Below the pieces are notes generated by a model, which did no database searches, had not been told where the DNA came from, and was given only the letters and a program-made list of their open reading frames with translations. Below, piece after piece: positions 57,333-64,000 of a stretch of 64,000 nucleotides of DNA (positions are counted from its first letter, which is position 1; each line of letters starts with the position of its first letter). The DNA comes from Bacillaceae bacterium OF18-1A (GTDB taxonomy: Bacteria > Bacillota > Bacilli > Bacillales > Bacillaceae_G): the NCBI GenBank assembly GCA_027694045.1, contig JAQEWB010000001.1, forward strand, positions 620,001 through 684,000, written 5' to 3'. The position numbers and the translations under genes are program-made.

Positions 57333-57955
57333 TCATTCTTGGGCCTCGGCAGCTTTTTCATCGATTTCGTCTTGATGCAAACAGGAAGCAATTAAAAAAA
57401 CCTTCTTCTTACGGTTCATAAGAAAAAAGTCTTCTGGATCGATGTTTTTAGTTTGAAAAAGCCTGTGGGCCCATGAAGCCATGGGGTCGGTTTTAATTAG
57501 TTTTTTACTGCATCAATCTCGTCTTCCATTGAATCTTGACCTAGACCAGATAAATCAATGATGTATTGTGTAGCTGCTACAATACCTCCTAATGATAAAA
57601 TTTTAGGGACAATAAACTCAGGGTTAGGTACAGGTGCACCAACTTTTTTCTGTAGTTCTGGTGAGCTCCAGTTAATATCCGTTCGTGTTTCATCTGTAGC
57701 AGCCGCAATCATTAAAGCGTTGTATTTCGCTTCATTCATTTGCTCTAATGGTGGCATGTTTTTCTTTTGAGGGACTTTTGTTGTAGATGTTTTACGGATT
57801 TTCTGTTCTGTCTCAGCATCAAGGGACTTCATAGGTAGCATGATGTATTGTCCATCGATTGTTTGTACTTTCACTTTACCGCGAACACGTTCATCTGTAT
57901 TTACTCCAAATAAATCATCTAAGCTTGCAAATTGTTTTTTCTGTAATTCAGTCAT
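57333..57955 (-). CDS. Tail assembly chaperone, frameshift product (XkdN plus extension)
   Basis: A -1 ribosomal frameshift at A AAA AAC (57500-57506) would join the 152-residue protein to a 55-residue extension reading LIKTDPMASWAHRLF, then DPEDFFLMNRKKKVFLIASC and ending DEKAAEAQE at TGA 57333-57335. Gene pairs of this type (lambda G/GT) before the tape-measure gene are made by just such slippage. The extension lacks its own start or ribosome site, and it fills the otherwise empty gap before the tape measure. Confidence 0.75.
57497..57955 (-). CDS. Tail assembly chaperone, short product (XkdN-like)
   Basis: A 152-residue protein starting MTELQKKQFASLDDLFGVNT, with the later PEFIVPKILSLGGIVAATQY of XkdN-type chaperones. 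It coats the tape-measure protein before the tail tube forms. Its 0-frame end is GTA AAA AAC TAA, so the slippery heptamer overlaps the last three codons. It sits between the tube gene and the tape measure as in lambda-like and PBSX-like phages. Confidence 0.85.
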   Translation of the reverse strand: MTELQKKQFASLDDLFGVNTDERVRGKVKVQTIDGQYIMLPMKSLDAETEQKIRKTSTTKVPQKKNMPPLEQMNEAKYNALMIAAATDETRTDINWSSPELQKKVGAPVPNPEFIVPKILSLGGIVAATQYIIDLSGLGQDSMEDEIDAVKN

Positions 57956-58027
57956 AATAAGTATTCCTCCTAGCGTTTTTCACGCGTTATTTTATGTGCA
58001 AAGAAAAAAGAGAGGTTGTCCCTCTCT

Positions 58028-58477
58028 TTACTCAATAATTTCAAAATCATCAAACGTAAACGGAAAATCATCATCGACTAAGTCTTTTACTTTGAAGCCA
58101 AGTAAAGTTACCTCATCAAAGCTCACGCCTTTAAAAGCGACTTTCATATTTGCACCCTGCGCCATTTCATCAGGATCATGATAGTCTCCAATCAATGTAA
58201 ATGTTTGGTCGGGATTCTTTAAAATGCGTATTGCTAATGCTTTTGCATCTTCATTGTGATACATTTTTAATTTCCCTGAACCATTACCACCCATAATACG
58301 GTTTCCATCTAAGAATGCATTTGCGCGTTCTACTTTCTTTTTATCGAATTTGATTTTACCTTCAAATTCCGATACTCCTGCCCATTGCTCTCCTGAATCA
58401 TCGTATACTGCACCGTACTTCCCTCGGACAATACTTCTAGGATTTACGACTGGTAAATTGTTATCATACAAAGACAT
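58028..58477 (-). CDS. Tail tube protein (XkdM-like)
   Basis: A 149-residue beta-rich protein starting MSLYDNNLPVVNPRSIVRG, with GVSEFEGKIKFDKKKVERAN and FKGVSFDEVTLLGFKVKDLV. It forms the inner tube of the contractile tail. It directly follows the sheath gene. Confidence 0.9.
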   Translation of the reverse strand: MSLYDNNLPVVNPRSIVRGKYGAVYDDSGEQWAGVSEFEGKIKFDKKKVERANAFLDGNRIMGGNGSGKLKMYHNEDAKALAIRILKNPDQTFTLIGDYHDPDEMAQGANMKVAFKGVSFDEVTLLGFKVKDLVDDDFPFTFDDFEIIE

Positions 58478-58490
58478 CTAACAGACCTCC

Positions 58491-59882
58491 TTAGGATACC
58501 TTGTTTTTGTTGTACACTTTTTCAATCGCATCAACGATTGTGTACTCAGTGATAAAGAACGCTTCATCTTTGTACACTGGTTTGCCAAGGTCTTGCGTGT
58601 GGCGTGGATCTTCATAGCAATTGAATGAACCTAATTCAATAACTTCTTCTTGGGCTAATCTTTCTAGTAGCTCATCTTTAATTGCTTGAGCTGCAGCAAT
58701 ACGTTTCGCTTGCGTGTTTGCTTTTGAAATGTATCGGTTAAAGATAACTTCTTGAGCATTCGTAATGTAGTCAATACCAAGTACGACTTTTACCTTTTGC
58801 AATGTACGAATTGTTGCAGCCGGATCAGACTCTTCTGACATACCAATGACTGCATCAAGGTTTTTCAGCGTTGTCATGGTATTGACTGGCGTATTAAAGC
58901 GTACTTTCTTGCCTTCTTGGAAGAATACGATATTACCGGTAGCAATACGAGCTTTCGTTTCTTCAACAGAAAGCTTCTCAACCCAAGTAAACGGCGTTGC
59001 TTTCTGCGCCACACTTTCATTCAGTGGGCATGCTAAAAGAGCTGCAGCCATGTATACCGCAACTTCCTGTGGTGTATATAAACGCTCATCAATTTTCGCT
59101 TTTTGTACGCAGTTCGCGATACCATAATAATCAATATCTGTTGAACCCTCGCCAGCTGTATAACCCGTGATTAATCGACCTGCTAAACGAGAAGTTTGAA
59201 CGAATTGTACTAACATTGTTTTAAGTGCTGGATCTGTTATGCCATCGAACACAATACCATCAAATGTTTCTGCTTTTGCTAGGTTTAAGAAGTCACTGTA
59301 GTTTTCTGTTTTTACAACTTCACCGCTATTACCGCCAACAAGAGGGATGTTATTTGCATCTCCTACAGTTGTTCCTGTTTTCCCTTCAATTTTAGAAACG
59401 GTAATATAGAGACTAAACTTTGTTTTTGCGATGAGTTCATCGATTGTTGCAAAGCTTGTACGTTCTAACTCCATCGTTCCTTCTGTTACAATCAATTGTT
59501 TTACTCCTGCTTCCCCTAACTGCGGACGCACCGTCACCTTAAAGCCATTACCACGAGTACCTACATACTTCGCAGTAACATTGACTGTATCTAACGCTAC
59601 TGTGGCTTTCTTTGCATCAGCAGTCGCCAAACGCATAACCTTTAGTGTTTTGAGCTTCGCCTTACGTGCTAAATCTACTAAGTGAGCAGTTTGTCCGTAG
59701 AATGGATTATCATCAAATGGATTTAATTCCATCATTACATTCTCAGGTCCCCAATCCGCTTTGATTGGCATGATTAACGTACCACGAGCCGTTTTATCAA
59801 CTGCACCTTTTACAGTAAGTTCTGCATAGGAATAAAAGCCTGTTTCCAGTTCGTGTTTCCCATCTTTAAACGGTTTTGCCAT
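58491..59882 (-). CDS. Tail sheath protein (XkdK-like)
   Basis: A 463-residue sheath protein whose contraction drives the tube. The N-terminal GKHELETGFYSYAELTVKGA and RGTLIMPIKADWGPENV are typical of Firmicute sheaths, as is the C-terminal domain (GSFNCYEDPRHTQDLG; AFFITEYTIVDAIEKVYNKN). Its presence fixes the prophage as a myovirus. A GAGGTG ribosome site precedes the ATG. Confidence 0.93.
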   Translation of the reverse strand: MAKPFKDGKHELETGFYSYAELTVKGAVDKTARGTLIMPIKADWGPENVMMELNPFDDNPFYGQTAHLVDLARKAKLKTLKVMRLATADAKKATVALDTVNVTAKYVGTRGNGFKVTVRPQLGEAGVKQLIVTEGTMELERTSFATIDELIAKTKFSLYITVSKIEGKTGTTVGDANNIPLVGGNSGEVVKTENYSDFLNLAKAETFDGIVFDGITDPALKTMLVQFVQTSRLAGRLITGYTAGEGSTDIDYYGIANCVQKAKIDERLYTPQEVAVYMAAALLACPLNESVAQKATPFTWVEKLSVEETKARIATGNIVFFQEGKKVRFNTPVNTMTTLKNLDAVIGMSEESDPAATIRTLQKVKVVLGIDYITNAQEVIFNRYISKANTQAKRIAAAQAIKDELLERLAQEEVIELGSFNCYEDPRHTQDLGKPVYKDEAFFITEYTIVDAIEKVYNKNKVS

Positions 59883-59883
59883 G

Positions 59884-60075
59884 TTACTTCACCTCTCTTT
59901 TTAAAAATGCAGTAATTTTCTTTTGTGCCGTATCCACATCTACTTCTTCTAAATCAGAAAATGCAGCACCAGCAACATAATTTGGAACACGAAATAACTC
60001 TTCCGCTTTCTCTACTACCTCTTTTACAGGGTACATAATAACAGGAATAACTTGTTTTTCTTCTTTACTTGCCAT
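59884..60075 (-). CDS. Small phage protein before the sheath gene
   Basis: A 63-residue protein starting MASKEEKQVIPVIMYPVKEV after GAGGTGG; the frame back to 60096 lacks a site. It is helical and acidic. PBSX-type tails have a small gene (yqbJ/xkdJ position) here; the function is unknown. Confidence 0.6.
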   Translation of the reverse strand: MASKEEKQVIPVIMYPVKEVVEKAEELFRVPNYVAGAAFSDLEEVDVDTAQKKITAFLKREVK

Positions 60076-60085
60076 TACAGCCACC

Positions 60086-60547
60086 TCACTTCTCATTCAA
60101 TCTGATATTGTTATGAACTTTACGCAGCATTTCATGATGCTCCACAAGCTCCACGAAACGTTCTCCTTTTACAGTGAAGGTCCATACATCAACATCAGCT
60201 TGCTTTATTTCAAACTCCACTTCCTCTAAACGAGCTTTTGTTGGTTGATGATTCTCATCTACTAGCGGAATGTCATAACGACACCGCATCAGTGCATCTT
60301 GCAACTTCGCTTGAAATTGCAGTGCTTGTGTTTCTGGCGTTTCTTTATCCAGGAACAATGTACCGTGGATTAGTGGTCGATACCTATGAAAACCAACTGA
60401 ATCCTGATACGGTTTACCTACTGGCGTTTGCAAATAGAAAAAAGGAGGCGTTGTTTCCTGCCTCCTTCTTGTTGTATATCCTTTTACACCAGTGGTATCT
60501 TGAATGAATTCTAGTACACTCGCTACATCACACGAAACCAAGTTCAT
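60086..60547 (-). CDS. Tail terminator/connector-like protein
   Basis: A 153-residue protein starting MNLVSCDVASVLEFIQDTTG, with TPPFFYLQTPVGKPYQDSV and a C-terminal beta part (VEFEIKQADVDVWTFTVKGE). The place between the gp10-like gene and the sheath fits a tail terminator. Family call is by position; it overlaps the upstream gene by 20 bases. Confidence 0.6.
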   Translation of the reverse strand: MNLVSCDVASVLEFIQDTTGVKGYTTRRRQETTPPFFYLQTPVGKPYQDSVGFHRYRPLIHGTLFLDKETPETQALQFQAKLQDALMRCRYDIPLVDENHQPTKARLEEVEFEIKQADVDVWTFTVKGERFVELVEHHEMLRKVHNNIRLNEK

Positions 60548-61004
60548 TCATAATCTCTCCCACTCTGTCTTCAAGCCAACGTAATGCTTCCGGCTCGAAT
60601 TCATGCCAAGAGTCTTCCAACATATGAGCACCTTCTACCCATTTCCCTGCTCCTTTAGCGGATTCTCGGCTCATGCCACTGTTTCTCGTACGGTGACCTG
60701 CTTCCACATATTCAGCGTATTCCATGTTTGAACCGACAACGATTTCAATTCCATCCCCTATACCAACTTTTAAGAAAACAGAACCGTCACCATTTACCCC
60801 TGCACCGGCAGAAAGGAAAGAGTTTCGCAGTGCTCCTTGATCAACTGGCGTTTTCTCTGCCACCATCGACATCAATTGAAGTGCCAATGCTTCTGCCCAC
60901 AATTCGAGCATTTGAGGTATTTTCCCATGAACAACACTTCTCATTTGCTGCATCCATTCATCGAAACCCTCGAGAACAAATCCACCTTCCATACTACCAC
61001 TCAT
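60528..61004 (-). CDS. HK97 gp10-like tail-component protein
   Basis: A 158-residue protein with the HK97 gp10 pattern: FVLEGFDEWMQQMRSVVHG, AEKTPVDQGALRNSFLSAG, VGSNMEYAEYVEAGHRTRN. It belongs to the head-tail joining set. It overlaps its upstream neighbour by four bases. Confidence 0.85.
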   Translation of the reverse strand: MSGSMEGGFVLEGFDEWMQQMRSVVHGKIPQMLELWAEALALQLMSMVAEKTPVDQGALRNSFLSAGAGVNGDGSVFLKVGIGDGIEIVVGSNMEYAEYVEAGHRTRNSGMSRESAKGAGKWVEGAHMLEDSWHEFEPEALRWLEDRVGEIMNELGFV

Positions 61005-61357
61005 ACCGTTACCTCACCTTTCAGGTCAATCTCAAAATGATGAATGCCTTCTCGGTCAGTTACTGGATATGGTTGCGAAGCGATATAACGACCTAAATTA
61101 TATTTCGTTTCAGGATCGTATACATCGATTATATCTCCTGCTTTTACATCCGGATAAAGCGTGTGAATGAAGACAACATTGTCAATTTCAACTCTACCTA
61201 ATACTTCATTCACTTTGCTTTGATTTTTCTTTACAAGAGCACATGGAAGATCAGTAGCAATTTCTTTTAACACTTGCTTACTGTCATATGTACTCCCATC
61301 AGAAACAATACGAGAAACATTCATTCGATGAAAGAGTATCGATTCATATCTACTCAA
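61001..61357 (-). CDS. Head closure-like protein
   Basis: A 118-residue beta-rich protein starting MSRYESILFHRMNVSRIVSD, with VFIHTLYPDVKAGDIIDVYD typical of YqbH/DUF3599-type head-closure proteins. It overlaps both neighbours by four bases. Confidence 0.7.
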   Translation of the reverse strand: MSRYESILFHRMNVSRIVSDGSTYDSKQVLKEIATDLPCALVKKNQSKVNEVLGRVEIDNVVFIHTLYPDVKAGDIIDVYDPETKYNLGRYIASQPYPVTDREGIHHFEIDLKGEVTV

Positions 61358-61689
61358 AAGAAAAACACCCCTGATTCATCCTCTTTTTTCTTTTCCATGT
61401 ACGGCTCAAGAAGATTCATTGCAAGGTCACGATAGGATGTACTTTTATCGGCAAACGTTTCCTTATAGTCAGAACGCTCGATACTTTTCACCTGTTGTGG
61501 TTCGCATTCATCTTTTGCTAAATAACAGACGGCAAGTTTGATATCATCAGGGACTTGCTCGCCAATATCTTTCACTTTTGAGCGCACAAAAATAGAAGCT
61601 CGTAACAATGCGGCTTCTAAATTATTCACGTTATTTAGCTCATGGAAAAGGCTGGTTGCTTCATATACTGCAACTAACGATTTCATCAC
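61354..61689 (-). CDS. Head-tail connector-like protein
   Basis: A 111-residue helical protein starting MMKSLVAVYEATSLFHELNN, in the place of the YqbG-type connector directly after the capsid gene. It contains two cysteines (CYLAKDECEP). Position and helical content support the call; the sequence match is modest. Confidence 0.6.
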   Translation of the reverse strand: MMKSLVAVYEATSLFHELNNVNNLEAALLRASIFVRSKVKDIGEQVPDDIKLAVCYLAKDECEPQQVKSIERSDYKETFADKSTSYRDLAMNLLEPYMEKKKEDESGVFFF

Positions 61690-62678
61690 ACATCGATTTG
61701 CATTACGCCTGATGGATATGAAAGCTCAGGGAATGCAGCTTTTCCGATTTCAATGAATTCATTTTCTGTATTCTGTTCTCTCCAAGGCTTCACATACACT
61801 CCAGGTTGTCCTTGTTTTTCAACTGTTGGACCTTGAACAGTTGAACCAAGTGTAGTCTTGCCTTCAATGCCAAGGAATACTACGCGACGCTCTGGTAAAT
61901 AACGTTCTGTTTTTCCATCTTCAAACGTGATTTCTAAATCATTTGTTGTGATTGGTGGGATATTCCAGCGTGATAAATACGTTGCTAGTTCATCCGGCGT
62001 TACCATACCACCTGCTACACCTTTAATATTTCCGATTGTTGATTTCGCTTGCAGAATATCAAGGTAAGCTGCATTTGACATATGAATTGCTAATGGGCGA
62101 CGACCTGCGTTTGCTTTCTTGAACTTTTCAATCCAATCTACAAGATCTTTAATTGGATTAGATGTATCTACATTGTTCCACTTTGTCGTCGCAGCAAATG
62201 ATTTCGGTACATCAAATGATAAATCTAATGAGAAGCCATCTAAATCATATTTGATTTTCCCTTTGTATAATACAGATGAACGTAAGTATTCTTCTGTCTC
62301 GTCCACACCTAACTTTAAGTTATCGATATGATTAAATACACGATCAATAACTTGCTGACGCTCTTTATCAAATTTTGTATTCATAATTGTTAATTGGTCT
62401 TTTTGATCAAAACGGTAACGGTGTGAAAGCTTCGCAACTTCACCAACAGCGCGCTCTAATCCTTGTTTGTCACGTAATGGTGCAGGTGCGCCAAACTCTA
62501 ACAGGTTTGCTGCAACATTACTGTTCTTTTTGAAAATGTCGTATGCGAACGTAAGACCGTATACATCCTTATCACGAGGTAAGAATGGCAGTGTTTTGGA
62601 TTCAAATGGTACTGTTAAATTTTCCACATAACCAATTAGGGTTTCGCGTTTAAATTCATCTAATTGTAAGATACTCAT
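61686..62678 (-). CDS. Major capsid protein, lambda E type
   Basis: A 330-residue protein starting MSILQLDEFKRETLIGYVEN. The blocks ERAVGEVAKLSHRYRFDQKD, KNSNVAANLLEFGAPAPLRD and TYLSRWNIPPI are those of the phage capsid E family. It follows decoration and scaffold genes in transcription order, as in lambda. Confidence 0.85.
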   Translation of the reverse strand: MSILQLDEFKRETLIGYVENLTVPFESKTLPFLPRDKDVYGLTFAYDIFKKNSNVAANLLEFGAPAPLRDKQGLERAVGEVAKLSHRYRFDQKDQLTIMNTKFDKERQQVIDRVFNHIDNLKLGVDETEEYLRSSVLYKGKIKYDLDGFSLDLSFDVPKSFAATTKWNNVDTSNPIKDLVDWIEKFKKANAGRRPLAIHMSNAAYLDILQAKSTIGNIKGVAGGMVTPDELATYLSRWNIPPITTNDLEITFEDGKTERYLPERRVVFLGIEGKTTLGSTVQGPTVEKQGQPGVYVKPWREQNTENEFIEIGKAAFPELSYPSGVMQIDV

Positions 62679-62693
62679 TCAGCTTCACTCTCC

Positions 62694-63044
62694 TTATCGA
62701 ATGTCTAACATTTTTGCTTTTGCTTTAAACTCTGGTAAAATCGCAGGGCATTTTGATTCTTTTACATAGCCACCAACAAGTCCTACTGCTTGCACATCAT
62801 TTGTATCGATGCGAATATCACGGAACAGTAATGAAACTTGCTCTGTTGATGCAGCATCCTTTGTTTTATCGAACGGACGCGTTTTCTTTGTTGTTGCATC
62901 AAAGATTAATGATGTACCGGCAGGAATAATACCTGCTGTAAATGTAGTGTAATCTAACGTTACTGTGACTGTTTTTAAACCAACCACATCACGCAGAATT
63001 TCTTTACCAGCAACGACTGTATCTTTACGTGTATATAGATTCAA
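62694..63044 (-). CDS. Head decoration-like protein
   Basis: A 116-residue beta-rich protein (GLKTVTVTLDYTTFTAGIIP, then FRDIRIDTNDVQAVGLVGGY) just upstream of the capsid gene, in the place of lambda gpD-like decoration proteins. Family call is by fold impression and synteny. Confidence 0.65.
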   Translation of the reverse strand: MNLYTRKDTVVAGKEILRDVVGLKTVTVTLDYTTFTAGIIPAGTSLIFDATTKKTRPFDKTKDAASTEQVSLLFRDIRIDTNDVQAVGLVGGYVKESKCPAILPEFKAKAKMLDIR

Positions 63045-63057
63045 TTTACTTCACTCC

Positions 63058-63699
63058 TTAATTTTTTTGACTACGACGTTTCGCTAATTCTGCACCTAAA
63101 TCGTAGTCTGTTTTCGATGCAGGGGGATTTCCACCGCCTGGTGCAGTACTTCCTGGTTTTTGTTGACCACCACCTCCTTGACCGCCTGATGCTGCTTCCT
63201 CACTTTCAAATAGGAATGGCTTCTCTGCCTTTACCTGTTCAATTGCTTCTTTCATATTCGTAATTTCACCAGTATCAGGGTCAGTCGTTAGTAACGGTTG
63301 AACCGCAGTAAAAAGGAGATCTGCATCATGCGGTTTGTGCCCAATAGAAGCTTTAACAAACGCAAGTTCAGTCTCCAATGATTTATTTTTAGTTGTGAGT
63401 GTTTCGTTTGAAGCTTTTAATGTTGCATCGGCTTCTTCTTTACCATTTACAGCAGCTAATTTATCTTGCAAATCCTTTAATGATTCCACACCTAACTGCT
63501 TATACACATCTAATTTACCTTGTCGCTTTGCTTCTTTCGTTGCATCACCAAGTTGCGTATCCAGTTGCTCCTGCGTATAGGTCACAGGTGGGTCATTAGG
63601 TGGATCTGTTGGTGGTGGGTCTTGTGGTGGATCAGCTGGCGGATTTGGGTCCGAAAAGTATTGGAAGTTTCCTAAGCGTAATTTAAATGGTTGTTTCAT
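63058..63699 (-). CDS. Capsid scaffold-like protein
   Basis: A 213-residue protein with a proline-rich start (PADPPQDPPPTDPPNDPP), a helical coiled-coil middle (DATLKASNETLTTKNKSLET) and a Gly/Gln-rich end (GQGGGGQQKPG). This fits DUF4355/minor scaffold proteins that guide capsid assembly. It lies directly before the decoration and capsid genes. Confidence 0.7.
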   Translation of the reverse strand: MKQPFKLRLGNFQYFSDPNPPADPPQDPPPTDPPNDPPVTYTQEQLDTQLGDATKEAKRQGKLDVYKQLGVESLKDLQDKLAAVNGKEEADATLKASNETLTTKNKSLETELAFVKASIGHKPHDADLLFTAVQPLLTTDPDTGEITNMKEAIEQVKAEKPFLFESEEAASGGQGGGGQQKPGSTAPGGGNPPASKTDYDLGAELAKRRSQKN

Positions 63700-63701
63700 G
63701 A

Positions 63702-63998
63702 TTATTCCCCCTTATACTGGTTTGGATTTTCTATCTCATTCTTCACTTTCTTACTATCACTTACAAGGCTGGTTTTAATGTTTATAAGTTCGAGACTGTT
63801 CTCGACATTTATAAAATCAACAACCTCCCAATCTTCTGCTAATGCATCTGAAGTACTAGGTGACCATGTAGCAACATCGTTTTGTGCTGTTTTTAATGCA
63901 AGGTACGCACGGTATGGAACATCCTCTCCACCAAATGCTTCCTTCATAATATCTGTAGCTGGTGGATATGATGCTGCAGGTACATAATAAACAAACAT
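63702..63998 (-). CDS. Tad2-like (DUF2829) anti-Thoeris protein, N-terminus cut by window edge
   Basis: At least 98 residues, beginning at the edge with MFVYYVPAASYP. The motif RAYLALKTAQNDVATWSPS then LAEDWEVVDF matches the DUF2829/Tad2 pattern (a Trp-x-Pro-Ser then an Ala-Glu-Asp-Trp ending). Tad2 proteins block the Thoeris defence by holding its cyclic ADP-ribose-type signal. The usual first 20 or so residues should lie beyond 64000. A 35-residue C-terminal extension is unusual. It is next to the scaffold gene, so it may be expressed late. Family recalled, not searched. Confidence 0.7.
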   Translation of the reverse strand: MFVYYVPAASYPPATDIMKEAFGGEDVPYRAYLALKTAQNDVATWSPSTSDALAEDWEVVDFINVENSLELINIKTSLVSDSKKVKNEIENPNQYKGE

Positions 63999-64000
63999 AC

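Larger units (their letters stand above)
35937..64000. mobile_element. Prophage with contractile tail, left end to window edge (incomplete)
   Basis: From the broken thioredoxin gene to the right edge nearly every gene is a phage gene. Near the left end are replication-relaxation-like and FtsK-like genes and an accessory block, then lysis, tail fibres, baseplate, tail and head genes, all late genes on the minus strand. Portal, terminase, replication genes and integrase are not seen and should lie beyond 64000. Tail sheath and PBSX-type baseplate genes indicate a myovirus. The left boundary is inferred from the truncated gene. Confidence 0.85.

Overview
The window looks like Bacillus cereus group chromosome (B. 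cereus, thuringiensis or anthracis type). The base composition is AT-rich, a BclA-type collagen-like exosporium gene and a GerPF-like spore gene are present, and several copies of a repeat of about 155 bp with TTTAT/ATAAA ends match what I remember of bcr1, a repeat confined to this group. No rRNA, tRNA or CRISPR array was seen. All family names come from reading the sequence, not from a database search.

Positions 1-35940 are host chromosome. They hold a DUF3891-like protein, nucleoid protein HU, an OFA-type MFS transporter behind a cre-like site and a short coupled leader ORF, small regulators, and the SbcD-SbcC nuclease pair. Next come a 3-hydroxyisobutyryl-CoA hydrolase-type gene, a LysE-type exporter, and a minus-strand operon in the order mmgD, prpD, prpB, acyl-CoA dehydrogenase, mmsB, mmsA. 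Hydrolase and operon together would take 3-hydroxyisobutyryl-CoA (from valine) through methylmalonate semialdehyde to propionyl-CoA, and then through the methylcitrate route to pyruvate and succinate. After that come another MFS transporter, a class A penicillin-binding protein with a repetitive tail, and a stretch of small or spore-related genes (KTSC, Pmp3-like, DUF6944-like, gerPF-like, an orphan YolD gene under two LexA boxes, prsA, a collagen-like protein). Several bcr1-like repeats sit in this part.

Positions 33500-35940 are a gene graveyard: gene tails, a decayed transposase N-terminus, the C-terminus of a tyrosine recombinase, and the first 34 codons of a thioredoxin-family gene cut just after its WCPDC motif. 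The cut is the likely left end of a prophage that runs past the right edge of the window.

Positions 35940-64000 are that prophage, which has a contractile tail (sheath, tube, PBSX/Xkd-type baseplate). From the left end it carries a replication-relaxation-like protein and an FtsK-like ATPase, then a plus-strand accessory block (XRE repressor-like protein, membrane-anchored Mrr-type nuclease, two unknowns). Late genes follow on the minus strand: GH25 endolysin, two holin-type proteins, receptor-binding and tail-fibre proteins, baseplate, tape measure, a tail chaperone pair with an A AAA AAC slippery site, tube, sheath, connectors, a lambda-E-like capsid protein, decoration and scaffold proteins. 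At the extreme right edge is a partial gene resembling Tad2 (DUF2829), an anti-Thoeris protein.
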